64,000 nucleotides of DNA, from the NCBI RefSeq assembly GCF_030269925.1, contig NC_085130.1, positions 3,794,501-3,858,500 of the forward strand, read 5' to 3'. Origin of the DNA: Bombyx mori. Its lineage: Eukaryota > Arthropoda > Insecta > Lepidoptera > Bombycidae. Under the pieces are notes generated by a model. The model did not search any database. It was not told the DNA's origin and was given only the letters and a program-made list of their open reading frames with translations. Position numbers and translations under genes: made by a program. This document shows positions 51,645 to 61,761 of this stretch, piece after piece. The first letter of the stretch is position 1. Each line of letters begins with the position of its first letter.

Positions 51645-52163
51645 ACTAACAGCCAGCAGACAGATAAATAAAAGACCTAAACTTTTGTATAAAATAAACT
51701 TAAAACAAACAAAAGGAATCCGTCCGACGGAGGACGCATGAAAGGAAAAACAAAATTGTTATTTTTATTTAAGTAAGAGCATTTTCATATTTACTGGTGG
51801 TAGGACCTCTTGTGAGTCCGCGCGGGTAGGTACCACCGCCCTGCCTATTTCAGCCGTGAAGCAGTAATGCGTTTCGGTTTGAAAGGTGGGGCAGCCGTTG
51901 TAACTATACTGAGACCTTAGAACTTATCTCAAGGTGGGTGGCGCATTTACGTTGTAGATGCCTATGGGCTCCAGTAACCACTTAACACCAGGTGGGCTGT
52001 GAGCTCGTCCACCCATCTAAGCAATAAATAAATAAAAAAATAGCTACATTTTAAACCTTCTCTGGACTTCCACAAATAATTCAAGACCAAAATTAGCCAA
52101 ATCAGTCCAGCCGTTCTCGAGTTTTAGCGAAACTAACGAACAGCAATTCATTTTTATATATAT
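51645..52163 (-). mobile_element. Helitron, family H2, split by Bm1
   Basis: 3' part at 51,645-51,792 (AAAGACCTAAACTTTTGTA, CGTCCGACGGAGGACGC), then Bm1, then the 5' part at 52,041-52,163 (CTGGACTTCCACAAATAATTC, TTCGTTAG-type words antisense, TTTTTATATATATG). Comparison with 33,080-33,140 shows the Helitron text is continuous across the SINE. Confidence 0.8.
51793..52040 (+). mobile_element. Bm1 SINE inserted in Helitron H2
   Basis: ACTGGTGGTAGGACCTCTTG through GCAATAAATAAATAAAAAA, close to the family consensus. Confidence 0.9.
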
Positions 52164-52387
52164 GTTGGAGCATTTCCATAGTTTGGATTACGTCATTAGG
52201 CCGTTTTTCGTCACGTGGTGATCCCACTTCTGCTGTTGGAGTATTTCCACTTTCGGGTAACGACATGGTAAGCGGGTGGTCTTCGTAAGTCAATAAAACC
52301 AGAAATATTAACTCAGTGCGCATATTATGCAGGAGCGTTCCGTCTGACACGGGGACTCGCCCGCTTCTGAGCTCAAGATAACCCAAG

Positions 52388-52822
52388 CTGATAGCCTTGA
52401 GAGGCTATTTCAGCTTCGCCCTAACGTTTGTAGGTGAGCTCGCGGGGCTCAACCGGAGAGTTGCTAACACTGACCCTAGCAAGAGCAGTGCTTCGCAGAA
52501 TCTACCACCGGATCGGAACGCGACCCACTGAGAAGATCCGGCGAGAAACTCAGCGGGCTGTGTGTGTCTATGGGTTAGTTCGCTCGTCGAGCCCTTCGTC
52601 GCAAGCGACGGGTTCGACGAGGACGGTGACCGGTGCTTGTGGTGCCTAAAAGCACCGTTAATGGATCAGGAGGATCCGTAATAACGTGCTTTGGGCGACG
52701 TCGACGGTTTACCATTCGGTCTACTGGGTCGGGTATGTAATTTCCAGCGGCTACGATGAAAGGGTTCTCATGTCGGGCCGCCTTCTCAAAATGGTGCAGC
52801 GATGCCGACTGTTTACGACTCT
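52388..52822 (-). mobile_element. Jockey-type LINE 3' end (~435 bp)
   Basis: Antisense 3' UTR, stop and about 80 C-terminal codons, matching 58,040-58,440 including LRHFEKAARHEN and YIPDPVDRMVNR. There is no poly(T) at the left edge, so the extreme 3' end is lost. Confidence 0.87.
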
Positions 52823-52956
52823 TATATTACACGTGTTGTTTTCGATGAATGCTTGCACGTGTTGTTTGTCGTCCCATCTTTATGAGTCATGAACTAATGG
52901 TTTATAAAAACACGCGCTGACTTATATAGATTAATTAATAATCAATTTATAATAAT

Positions 52957-53370
52957 ATCATCATTCTCCTGCCCTTCTCCCAGTCACCTGGGGACGGCGC
53001 AACATGTTTTCTCCTTCCATACTTCTCTATCATGTACCATTTCTTCGCTCACTCCCCTGTTACCCATATCGTCTTTCACGCAATCCATCCATTTCTTCTT
53101 AGGTCTACCTCTTCCTCTATATCCTTCCACATTCATAGTTAACACTCTCTTAACAACCTCATTTTCATTTCGTTTCATCACATGTCCATAACATTCCATA
53201 CGCGCACTTCTCAACTTTAAGACGTGCTTTCTGTCACAGGTGCCACTTTCAGACTTCCTGTAACATAATTAATTTATCATACATCAGTATACGAATCGAA
53301 TTAAATTCGATTATCTAAACTAGATTTTTTTTCGAAAAAGGGTTAAGAGCTAAAAATTATTTTACAATCA
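52957..53370 (-). mobile_element. RTE-type LINE 3' end, tandem unit 1
   Basis: Antisense C-terminal codons are readable (MECYGHVMKRNENEVVKRVL, RGRGRPKKKWMDCVKDD, ending TCCAVPR) up to about 53,214. They are followed by flanking sequence that is also present in unit 2, so the LINE fragment was duplicated together with its 5' flank. Confidence 0.88.
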
Positions 53371-53785
53371 TCATCATTATCCTGCCCTTCTACCAGTCAC
53401 CTGGGGTCGGCGCAACATGTTTTCTCCTTCCATACTCTTCTATCATATACCATTTCTTCGCTCACTCCCCTCTTACACATATCGTCTTTCACGCAATCCA
53501 TCCATTTCTTCTTAGGTCTACCTCTTCCTCTATATCCTTCCACATTCATAGTTAACACTCTCTTACCATCCTCATTTTAATTTCGGCTCATCACATGTCT
53601 ATAACATTCCATTCGCGCACTTCTCAACTTTTGTCACAGGTGCCACTTTCAGACTTCCTCTAACATAATTAATTTATCATACATCAGTTTACGAATCGAA
53701 TTAAATTCGATTATCTAAACTAGATTTTTTTTCGAAAAGGGGTTAAGAGCTAAAAATTATTTTACAATATTAATTAAATAAAAAT
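53371..53785 (-). mobile_element. RTE-type LINE 3' end, tandem unit 2
   Basis: Near-identical repeat of the previous unit with a period of 413 bases (CCTGCCCTTC at 52,968 and 53,381). It lacks the 15-base AAGACGTGCTTTCTG and has point changes that break the frame. Confidence 0.88.
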
Positions 53786-54349
53786 TCGCCTCTAAATTCT
53801 AAACCACTAATACCTCAAAGTTTAGATTTATTCGGGTATAACAAAGCGTAAATTGTAATCCTTCGTCATCAATAAAATTCAGAGTATAAAACAAAAACCT
53901 TTCGGCAATACGAAAATCTAAATCTAACCCGAAAGGCCCAAAACTAAGAAAAACAATCCAGGTGCGTACAAGATTAAGCACAAACCCTGGAAATTTGGAT
54001 ATTTAATAAAACACGATTTCCAAACGATTGTCGAATCAAAAATCGACTTATATTTTTCTGAATCCGCCCAGTGTAGTAGCCGGACGATTTAATTGCCTTT
54101 CGCTCCCGTCCTCTTAAGGGTTTAATAACTAAATAACAAGTGGAATACAATAAACAGACCGTTTGTAATTAAATACACGATTTTGTGATCAAACGAATTA
54201 TACGGTTTTGGGTGAATTCTTTTGCACTTTTCCTTGTATTTTTTAATGCGTTTAGCTCGACCCGGTAACTGTACGCTCTGATTATCATTAATTCTATGAA
54301 AAAAGATTTTTTAAAACTCACGCGTCATCTATGTTTGTTGTAAGAAGTA
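53786..54349. other. No gene seen
   Basis: AT-rich, no match elsewhere. Confidence 0.55.
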
Positions 54350-54862
54350 TCCTATATAGAGTTATATAAAAGAGCTCCTCGATGGTACTATGACGGAAAC
54401 ATTACAGCAAGTATCATCACAATCGGATGAATGGTTTAGCAACGAATAAAGAACAGAACTCGTATACACAGTAATCTAATTTCTTTTTTATTGCTTAGTT
54501 GGGTGGACGAACACACAGACCACCCGATGTTAAGTGGTTACTGGAGCCCATAGACATCTACAACGTAAATGCGCTACCCACCTTGAGATATAAGTTCTAG
54601 GATCTCAGTATAGTTACAACGGCTGCCCTAACCTTCAAACCGAAACGCATTACTGCTTCACTGCAGAAATAGGCAGGGCGGTGGTACCTACCCACGCGGA
54701 CTCACAAGAGGTCCTTCCACCAGTAAAAGAGGTATAATATATAGAGGTTGAGCTCCGCGACGGTACTATGACGGAAACATTACACCAAATATCATCACAA
54801 TCGGATGAATTATTTAGCAACGAATAAAGAACAAAATTCGTATATACAGTAATCTAATTCCC
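54350..54862 (+). repeat. Direct duplication (~130 bp) on both sides of a Bm1
   Basis: GTACTATGACGGAAACATTAC, TATCATCACAATCGGATGAA and AGCAACGAATAAAGAACA occur at about 54,350-54,481 and 54,728-54,862. Confidence 0.85.
54482..54727 (-). mobile_element. Bm1 SINE, 5'-truncated
   Basis: Antisense 3' domain, T-run at left and GTCCTTCCACCAGTAAAA at right, lying at the junction of the two duplicated units. Confidence 0.87.
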
Positions 54863-55406
54863 ATAAAACCCTTTACATCGTAATTCATCCTCTGAAGAGC
54901 TAAATTTTAATTATACATTTAAGCAGTTTAAAGTCTAATAAACACGTTATTAAGCGTGCTGATTACAGAAAACCGAAATAACGTATAATTTGATCTTCAT
55001 TCAATCAGTCAGTATATAAGAGCGAATCATAAGTCCTTAATGCGAGTGCTGAGTTTCAAGTTCATCGGACGTTTGAAGTCTGTCAAAATTAGGGGAGAAG
55101 GGAACTGTTCCAACTCCAGTGGCGGATTAAAGGACCAGAGCGCCCTAGCCAATCACTTTATCGGCGCCCCTGTACCGGCCATAAATGGCCATCATAATAC
55201 TATAAATTTTAACTAGTTGTTTTTGCAATTACGATGACGTTGTATCATCAAACCCTAGACTTTAGGACATTTAGTTCAGGCATTTAGTTCTTAATCGTCG
55301 ATATGTTATTTTCTTTATTTATTTAAAAATTCTAAGCTCGCGCGCTCCTTGTAACTACACGCCCCTAGGCACGTGCCTAGTTTGCCTTACGGATAATCCG
55401 CCTCTG
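54863..55406. other. No gene seen
   Basis: GCGCCCTAGCCAATCAC and GGCGCCCCTGTACC near 55,140-55,175 are GC-richer. No frame or known repeat. Confidence 0.5.
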
Positions 55407-55474
55407 TCCAACTCCATACAAATTGTAGTTAACTTTTACGCGATCGTGAAGTTAAAAAACTCGCACTAAACACA
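55407..55474. mobile_element. MITE family M, right half only
   Basis: TCCAACTCCATACAAATTG, AACTTTTACGCGATCG and AAACTCGCACTAAACACA match the right arm of the 33,611-33,782 copy. Confidence 0.8.
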
Positions 55475-55696
55475 TTGAACAATACATTGCTTTCGAGTCG
55501 ATACTTCCGACCACAGAATGTATATTGCAAGGTTTGGCTGCATGACAATATTGCGTATCGACCGCCTGACATACGGCCGGCTGGAACTAAAACCGCATTG
55601 GCGATACATTTTTCGAGCTGTTTTCGTTGAGTTTGTCGTAAATCCTTTAGCTTACATTCATAAAATTTATTTCGAACTCTATTTTTTTAAGTTTTG
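55475..55696. other. No gene seen
   Basis: A 68-codon chance frame only. Confidence 0.5.
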
Positions 55697-55939
55697 CATA
55701 TCGACGCTTGAAAGGCAAACGTGACTAAGCGACAATAGCTGCTTTGTACATAAATGATAGGCAATAACCATATTCAATGCGCAAAAAAATATATATATCT
55801 AGGTCTATTAAAATCATTTCAATCCTACAGCTAGATTCGTTAAGATAATTTTGTTTTCAGGTATTTCAACTTTAAATTAGTCTACTGTAAAGTTCACGCA
55901 TTGTTGCTTAGTCACGTTTGCCTTTCAAGCGTCGATATG
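55697..55939. mobile_element. Putative foldback element with 34-bp perfect inverted repeats
   Basis: The 34 bases at 55,697-55,730 (start CATATCGACGCTTGAAAGG) are the exact inverse of 55,906-55,939. The 175-bp centre is AT-rich and non-coding. No target duplication is obvious. Unrelated to MITE M. Confidence 0.7.
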
Positions 55940-56363
55940 TTCCCTGCTAACTCTAACAATAGCCTTCGTATCCTAAAGGCGAATGCAATGTTTATGGCAA
56001 TGTCCTGTGTTTTTGTATCTACTAGCATAATTTATAAATTAATAGACTAGAATCTTTTTCGTATACCGTTAGAGCGCAGTAACTACGGGGCTAATGATAT
56101 GTCTATTAGATTACCTAAGACCTACAATAAGTTTTATTCAGATATTGATATCTTTACAACATCCAAAACTATGTTCAAAACTGCAGTTCATAAGCTTAAG
56201 TTAAGTTAAGCTAAAGGTTTGTTATCGTTTGAATCTTTAAAATATTTACAAATTGAAAAATAATAATCTTTAAAGTATTTTGGGTGTTCTACAATTAACA
56301 ATCAAAGTTCATAATCAATTTGAGCGTCCATGTAGGTCTACATTATTATACTTTATTACACTC
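55940..56363. other. No gene seen
   Basis: AT-rich. GTTCAAAACTGCAGTTCATAAGC-like text near 56,173 resembles the end of a LINE frame but is too short to support. Confidence 0.45.
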
Positions 56364-58488
56364 CCACGCATGCAAACCGGATTCAGATGCGTCGTCTACA
56401 ACGCGAAGTCCACTCCCGCTTAAGCGACGCGCGTAACGATAATTGGCATAGTTATTTAGAACAACTCGCGCCCTCCCACCAAGCATACTGGCGACTAGCT
56501 AGGACTCTCAAATCCGAAACTACCGCTACTATGCCTCCCCTCTTACGCCCTTCAGGCCAACCACCGGCATTCGATGACGATGACAAGGCTGAGCTGCTGG
56601 CCGATGCACTGCAAGAGCAGTGCACCACCAGCACTCAACACGCGGAGCCCGAACACACCGAGTTAGTCGACAGGGAGGTCGAGCGCAGAGCTTCCCTGCC
56701 GCCCTCGGACGCGTTACCCCCCATTACCACGGACGAAGTTAGAGACGCGATCCACAACCTCCAACCTAGGAAGGCACCAGGCTCCGACGGCATCCACAAC
56801 CGCGCGCTAAAATTTTTGCCAGTCCAACTGATAGCAATGTTGGCTACAATTTTAAATGCCGCTATGACGCACTGCATCTTTCCCGCGGTGTGGAAAGAAG
56901 CGGACGTTATCGGTATACATAAGCCGGGCAAACCGAGAAACGAAACTTCTAGTTACCGTCCGATTAGTCTCCTCTCGACGATAGGAAAAATTTACGAACG
57001 TCTCCTTAGGAAACGCCTCTGGGATTTTGTTACCGCGAACAAAATTCTCATAGACGAACAGTTCGGATTCCGCTCAAAACACTCGTGCGTACAACAAGTG
57101 CACCGCCTCACGGAGCACATTCTGATAGGACTAAATAGGCGTAAACAAATCCCGACTGGCGCCCTCTTCTTCGACATCGCGAAGGCGTTCGACAAAGTTT
57201 GGCACAACGGTTTAATTTACAAACTGTACAACATGGGAGTGCCAGACAGACTCGTGCTCATCATACGAGACTTCTTGTCGAACCGTTCGTTTCGATATCG
57301 AGTAGAGGGAACTCGTTCTCGTCCCCGTCAACTGACTGCCGGAGTCCCGCAAGGCTCCGCGCTCTCCCCGTTATTATTTAGTTTGTATATCAATGATATA
57401 CCCCGGTCTCCGGAGACCCATCTAGCGCTCTTCGCCGATGACACGGCTATCTACTACTCGTGTAGGAAGATGTCGCTGCTTCATCGGCGACTCCAGATCG
57501 CAGTAGCCACCATGGGACAGTGGTTCCGGAAGTGGCGAATAGACATCAACCCCACGAAAAGCGCAGCGGTGCTCTTCAAAAGGGGTCGCCCTCCGAACAT
57601 CACTTCGAGCATCCCACTCCGTAGTAGGCGCGCAAACACCTCCGCCGTTAGTCCCATCACTCTCTTTGGCCAGCCCATACCGTGGGTCTCGAAGGTCAAA
57701 TATCTAGGCGTCACCCTCGACAGAGGGATGACATTCCGTCCCCATATAAAAACGGTACGCGACCGCGCCGCGTTTATTCTAGGACGACTCTATCCAATGC
57801 TTTGTAGTCGAAGCAAGCTGTCCCTCTGCAATAAGGTAACTCTCTACAAAACTTGTATACGCCCCGTCATGACGTATGCAAGCGTAGTGTTCGCTCACTC
57901 AGCCCGCACCCACTTGAAATCCCTTCAGGTTATTCAATCACGATTCTGCAGGATAGCCGTCGGAGCACCATGGTTCCTTAGGAATGTGGATCTCCACGAT
58001 GACCTGGAGCTCGACTCTCTTAGTAAGTATCTACAGTCGGCATCGCTGCGCCACTTTGAGAAGGCGGCACGACATGAGAACCCTCTCATCGTAGCCGCTG
58101 GAAATTACATACCCGACCCAGTAGACCGAATGGTAAACCGTCGACGTCGCCCAAAGCACGTCATTACGGATCCTCCTGATCCATTAACGGTGCTTTTAGG
58201 CACCACAAGCACCGGTCACCGTCCTCGTCGAACCCGTCGCTTGCGACGAAGGGCTCGACGAGCGAACTAACCCATAGACACAGCCCACTGAGTTTCTCGC
58301 CGGATCTTCTCAGTGGGTCGCGTTTCCGATCCGGTGGTAGATTCTGCGAAGCACTGCTCTTGCTAGGGTCAGTGTTAGCAACTCTCCGGTTGAGCCCCGC
58401 GAGCTCACCTACTAACGTTAGGGCGAAGCTGAAATAGCCTCTCAAGGCTATCAGCATAGGTAGGAAAAAAAAAAAAAAAAAAAAAAAA
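56364..58488 (+). mobile_element. Jockey-clade LINE, 5'-truncated, with open RT frame
   Basis: About 2.1 kb: the RT half of ORF2, a ~210-base 3' UTR and a 22-base poly(A) (58,467-58,488). The endonuclease and ORF1 are missing. It is the longest copy of the Jockey family whose 3' ends occur more than ten times in this window. Confidence 0.92.
56387..58270 (+). CDS. Jockey LINE reverse transcriptase (truncated ORF2)
   Basis: 627 codons with no stop. RT motifs in order: RKAPGSDGIHNRALKFLP near 128-145, SYRPISLLSTIGKIYERLL at 189-207, EQFGFRSKHS near 224-233, FFDIAKAFDKVWHNGL at 261-276, AGVPQGSALSPLLFSLYIND at 318-337 and catalytic FADD at 349-352. The thumb and the C-terminal TYASVVFAHSARTHLKSLQ region follow. 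The protein ends in an Arg-rich tail (RRTRRLRRRARRAN) also preserved in the short copies. The full-length family protein would carry an APE endonuclease in front; here the first Met is only the first one after the truncation point, so this is a partial CDS, not a designed start. Confidence 0.92.
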   Translation: MRRLQREVHSRLSDARNDNWHSYLEQLAPSHQAYWRLARTLKSETTATMPPLLRPSGQPPAFDDDDKAELLADALQEQCTTSTQHAEPEHTELVDREVERRASLPPSDALPPITTDEVRDAIHNLQPRKAPGSDGIHNRALKFLPVQLIAMLATILNAAMTHCIFPAVWKEADVIGIHKPGKPRNETSSYRPISLLSTIGKIYERLLRKRLWDFVTANKILIDEQFGFRSKHSCVQQVHRLTEHILIGLNRRKQIPTGALFFDIAKAFDKVWHNGLIYKLYNMGVPDRLVLIIRDFLSNRSFRYRVEGTRSRPRQLTAGVPQGSALSPLLFSLYINDIPRSPETHLALFADDTAIYYSCRKMSLLHRRLQIAVATMGQWFRKWRIDINPTKSAAVLFKRGRPPNITSSIPLRSRRANTSAVSPITLFGQPIPWVSKVKYLGVTLDRGMTFRPHIKTVRDRAAFILGRLYPMLCSRSKLSLCNKVTLYKTCIRPVMTYASVVFAHSARTHLKSLQVIQSRFCRIAVGAPWFLRNVDLHDDLELDSLSKYLQSASLRHFEKAARHENPLIVAAGNYIPDPVDRMVNRRRRPKHVITDPPDPLTVLLGTTSTGHRPRRTRRLRRRARRAN

Positions 58489-58824
58489 CACGCACTTACA
58501 CACATCTACACAACACAATCAGATTCAAACTTATTCTGCAAGTTATCATTCGACAAAATTCATCTACCTATTTAACTGCCTTACCTTTACCTTAGTTGGA
58601 CTACATGTGTTTATTAATTATGTTAACATTTTTTGGAAACATAATGTGTTTCTTTAATTGGCTCATGTTTGGGAAAACATCCTCTGTACCCTGTGTCTAG
58701 TTAAATGCTGTTGAAACATTGTTGATTAAATAAATAAATAAATAGAAATTCTGAAAATTATATATAGGTAGCTGAATAACAAACAAACAATCATATATGG
58801 GAGACAAGTTGAAAGAGTGCCTAG

Positions 58825-58825
<1 letters not shown>
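58489..58825. other. No gene seen
   Basis: Right flank of the Jockey insertion. AT-rich, with (AAAT)n near 58,728-58,743. Confidence 0.55.
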
Positions 58826-58861
<36 letters not shown>

Positions 58862-58985
58862 TATGCTTTATTGTACACCAAAATAAACACAAATGTAAAA
58901 TATGAAATACAAAAGTACATGGGTATTATCGCTAAATGCGAACTCTTCCATACAACTATCAGGTGGAAAAGAATCACTTCAGGAA
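58826..58985 (-). mobile_element. LINE 3' end-like repeat with (GT)n(GA)n
   Basis: A microsatellite (GT)11 and (GA)6 is followed by TATGCTTTATTGTACACC and ATTATCGCTAAATGCGAACTC, the same order as at 31,592-31,770. On its own strand it has a GCGATAA word, an AATAAAG signal and then the microsatellite tail. Confidence 0.55.
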
Positions 58986-59054
58986 ATAAATATATCGCGG
59001 TGTACTTATCGGTTGAAAAAACAATATATAAATATATTTAAACAACGTTTTAAC
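58986..59054. other. Spacer
   Basis: No feature. Confidence 0.5.
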
Positions 59055-59155
59055 CTTTGCCTGCGTTTGCCGCTAGTGGCGCTGTTCCAACTCCATACAA
59101 ATTTGAGTTAACTTTTACGCTATCGAGAACGTTAAAAAACTCGCACTAAACACAC
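59055..59155. mobile_element. MITE family M, right part
   Basis: CTGCGTTTGCCGCTAGTGGC core and the complete right arm ending CGCACTAAACACAC; the left arm is missing. Confidence 0.82.
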
Positions 59156-59547
59156 TGTTTTAATAAAACAAACCCCTCGTCGAACACTCAATGAACCTAC
59201 CTAATCCTTTAGTGGTATTCCCGAATCCCTGAAGCTTTCTAATGTAACAACCGTTCTCATATTCGGGAGTACACAAACCGATTTTCTTTACTAGTAAATT
59301 TGCTCCATTGTTGCAGATTCGCTCCGAACAAAGTGAACCGGAATTTGATTGTGCTATAAATTATGCAGCGGTGTGCCGAATAGCTTCTACGGACTGCGTT
59401 TACCAACGTTTCTCGCAGCGTGTGCAGTTTATTCGTGGGTACAATAAAACGACTACAACAAAATCTATGTTTTGGCGAGTATTTTTCTTGTATATAGAAC
59501 AGAGAAACGAAAGGGTTTTCAGATAAATACATCCTCCCTGCGTCGTA
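59156..59547. other. No supported gene
   Basis: Overlapping chance frames on both strands (72 and 105 codons); part of the minus-strand frame belongs to the LINE remnant to the right. Confidence 0.45.
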
Positions 59548-59745
59548 TTCCTCACTGCTGAGGGTCGTGACCACCCTTTTGTATCAGCTTCGCTCGCACG
59601 ATCTTTCTCCATCTATTCTCTCTGGCGGTGGGGAGGGCGTTGTTAAATTTGAAATCAAGAGCCATGCGGATCTGGTCGGACCAACGTATTAGGCTGCACC
59701 CCCGAGGCCTTTATCCATCCACCTTGCCGGTCTCGAGATTGCTAC
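59548..59745 (-). mobile_element. Old LINE ORF2 C-terminal remnant
   Basis: On the minus strand, NRERMEKDR-like text leads to GGHDPQQ and a stop (59,548-59,575), the common ending of many insect endonuclease-RT LINE proteins. Upstream, broken frames contain WMDKG and VGPTRSAWL. No poly(A) or target duplication. Confidence 0.5.
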
Positions 59746-59867
59746 AATTTATAATAAATACCTAACGGGGAACAAATCACGCACGGTCATGCGGCCCCAA
59801 ATTAGTATTCCCCGTGTTAAGGGTGCCAGAGACTGACACACATGCTTATATACGTTAATTAATAATA

Positions 59868-60160
59868 GGTTGGGGAAAGTCTTTTAGCATTATAGTATGT
59901 ATGAACTTATAATAAAATCTCTTTGGCTATACTATTTGTATCTGACTGGTTTTGGTATCAGTAAAAGTTTAAATTTTAAAGAAGATAATTAAGATTGTTG
60001 CGGTATTTTGATCAGAAACCCCAAAATTTTTATAACAATGGGATCATGTCCCTAGCTACAAGATGGCAAAAAGTTATCGAACAAAATGGTACCTACATAC
60101 TTTAGTTAAATGTAAATATATTATTTTCTTAAAAAATGCAAAGAAACTTTTTCCCCAACG
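59868..60160 (+). mobile_element. Internally deleted mariner element
   Basis: Ends GGTTGGGGAAAGT and ACTTTTTCCCCAACG are mariner inverted repeats, with TA on both sides (59,866-59,867 and 60,161-60,162). The interior keeps the end of a transposase gene (LATRWQKVIEQNGTYI then stop at about 60,100). 293 bp and non-autonomous; a different mariner lineage from the one at 10.3 kb. Confidence 0.88.
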
Positions 60161-60162
60161 TA

Positions 60163-60936
60163 TTACAATGAAACCATGAGCATTTTTTAGCATAATTCGT
60201 ATATATTAAGTAACAAACGTGCGGCTGCTACTTGTAAAACGCACGTTAAAAAGATATTGGTATATAAATGTTGTATAAAAATTTTCAAAAGTTATTATTC
60301 TGTTCTGCTAACCCTACAACACGTTTCGTGTTTTATGTTACAATCAAATTTTACAATGGATATTTTTCTTTATGAGACCGAGCGTTAAGAAAAATAAAAC
60401 GTATCTTTCTTTGGATTCGAAGAATAAAATTTACAAATTTGTTGTTTACGGTTTGAATGCGGCTATTGTCAGACACGATAAGTCGCAAAATTATGAGCGA
60501 CATTATTTTAGGACCAATTCGAGGCAAAGCATTACCCTGAATAAAAAATCAACTATAACAAAAAAACATTTATTCAACAATAAATAATTTACGAGCTAAT
60601 CTACTTGAATACACTCAACTGGGTGTACACCGTGTTTGTAATTAGCTTTCACGATTCAGATTAATGTATTACATTTTCTCTTTTACGTATCTTGTTACTA
60701 GCATTTCTCCTGGTAATGATTAGAAAAAATGTTTCCCATTTTTTTATATATATATCACACCCTTAGTAGCACACTACATATTAGCCAATCTTAAATCTTA
60801 GGTATCGGCAATAAGTTATTCCATCGTTGAGATAGTGGACGCTTTCTAGTCCTGAGAAAGGATACCTATATACCTATACTATCTTCTGATTTTGTAATAT
60901 TAAATCCAAATTGTTCCCTTCTCGACAAACCCTATA
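60163..60936. other. No supported gene
   Basis: A basic 71-codon plus-strand frame (60,372-60,587) has no recognisable domain. AT-rich sequence. Confidence 0.45.
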
Positions 60937-61045
60937 GTGTGCTTAGTGCGAGTTTTTTAACGTTCTCGATAGCGTAAAAGTTAACTGAGATTTGTATGGA
61001 GTTGGAACGTGTGCCTACGTTTGCCGCTAGGGGCGCTGTTCCCAC
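60937..61045. mobile_element. MITE family M, left part
   Basis: GTGTGCTTAGTGCGAG, CTCGATAGCGTAAAAGTTAA and the core TTGCCGCTAGGGGCGCTG. The right arm is missing after 61,045. A TA lies just outside the left end, fitting a TA target. Confidence 0.82.
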
Positions 61046-61640
61046 TGTACAAGCAGCCACTCTAAGTACCGCGCAGTGGACTCGCCTAAGTATATACTGA
61101 AAGCAGATGACGTCTTATCGTTCTAACAAAATCGGTCAGTGTAAAGTAAGGAGCTGGTCATTACTGTATTTTACAGTACTTTTGGGGGGGGGTCTATGTT
61201 ACTAAACGGTACCAAACCAAAACTGATATAATTTGGGTAAAAATCTACAGAATTGATGCTGTATTCTATGGCTAGCAGAATAAAAGCTGATATAAAGATT
61301 TTTTTTGCTAGGACACATTCATTGATATGAGATATTATACCAAATTAGAAAAATAAAACAATTATGTTCTTTGACATCACTCTTCATACTGTATTAATAA
61401 CCCTTATTGGGCTAACAATAAGGAGCCTCATGAAGATTATTAATAAAAACGATTATGACATCAATCACAGTAGTAACAGCATGGACGTGTTATTTATGTA
61501 ATAATTTAGAATTATTAATTATTAAAAACATTTCCGTGAACTCTTCTTCACACCAAGTGAACTATAAACGCATAGGCTGATTAACAACAGCAAAAATATG
61601 CCAACATGTATTGTGAGACATTGATCCTGATTTAATAATG
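61046..61640. other. No gene seen; downstream region of the F-box gene
   Basis: AT-rich with a G-run (GGGGGGGG) near 61,184. May contain the 3' end of the F-box transcript, but no second poly(A) signal is certain. Confidence 0.5.
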
Positions 61641-61646
61641 TTTATT
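61641..61646 (-). terminator. Poly(A) signal AATAAA of the F-box gene (candidate)
   Basis: AATAAA on the minus strand begins one base after the predicted TAA stop of the last exon. It is the only canonical signal seen within about 100 bases. Confidence 0.5.
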
Positions 61647-61647
61647 A

Positions 61648-61761
61648 TTAAGAAATGGCTTTTAGAGACGGTATTCCAACACGTAATCTATCCCGTAGCC
61701 TCAACATACGCTTGTACATTTGTAACTTGTTCATTTCGAATGAAGTTTTATTTTCTTTTTC
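61648..61761 (-). CDS. F-box protein gene, last coding exon (predicted)
   Basis: Preceded on the minus strand by a pyrimidine-poor but valid acceptor (CTTTTACAG|G at 61,770-61,761). The frame is open for 37 codons (start EKENKTSFEMNKLQMYKRM, end RVGIPSLKAIS) and then TAA. It begins in phase 0, matching the donor at 62,081. The short exon is basic and leucine-rich. Without it the upstream exon would read ten extra codons through a perfect GTAAGT donor, so the spliced form (412 residues in all) is preferred. Confidence 0.75.
   Translation of the reverse strand, partial: EKENKTSFEMNKLQMYKRMLRLRDRLRVGIPSLKAIS

Noticed and set aside
5260..58870. CRISPR-like regular repeat-spacer arrays
   Set aside because: Direct repeats here are simple-sequence runs or dispersed transposons; no regularly spaced short repeats exist, and the organism is an animal.
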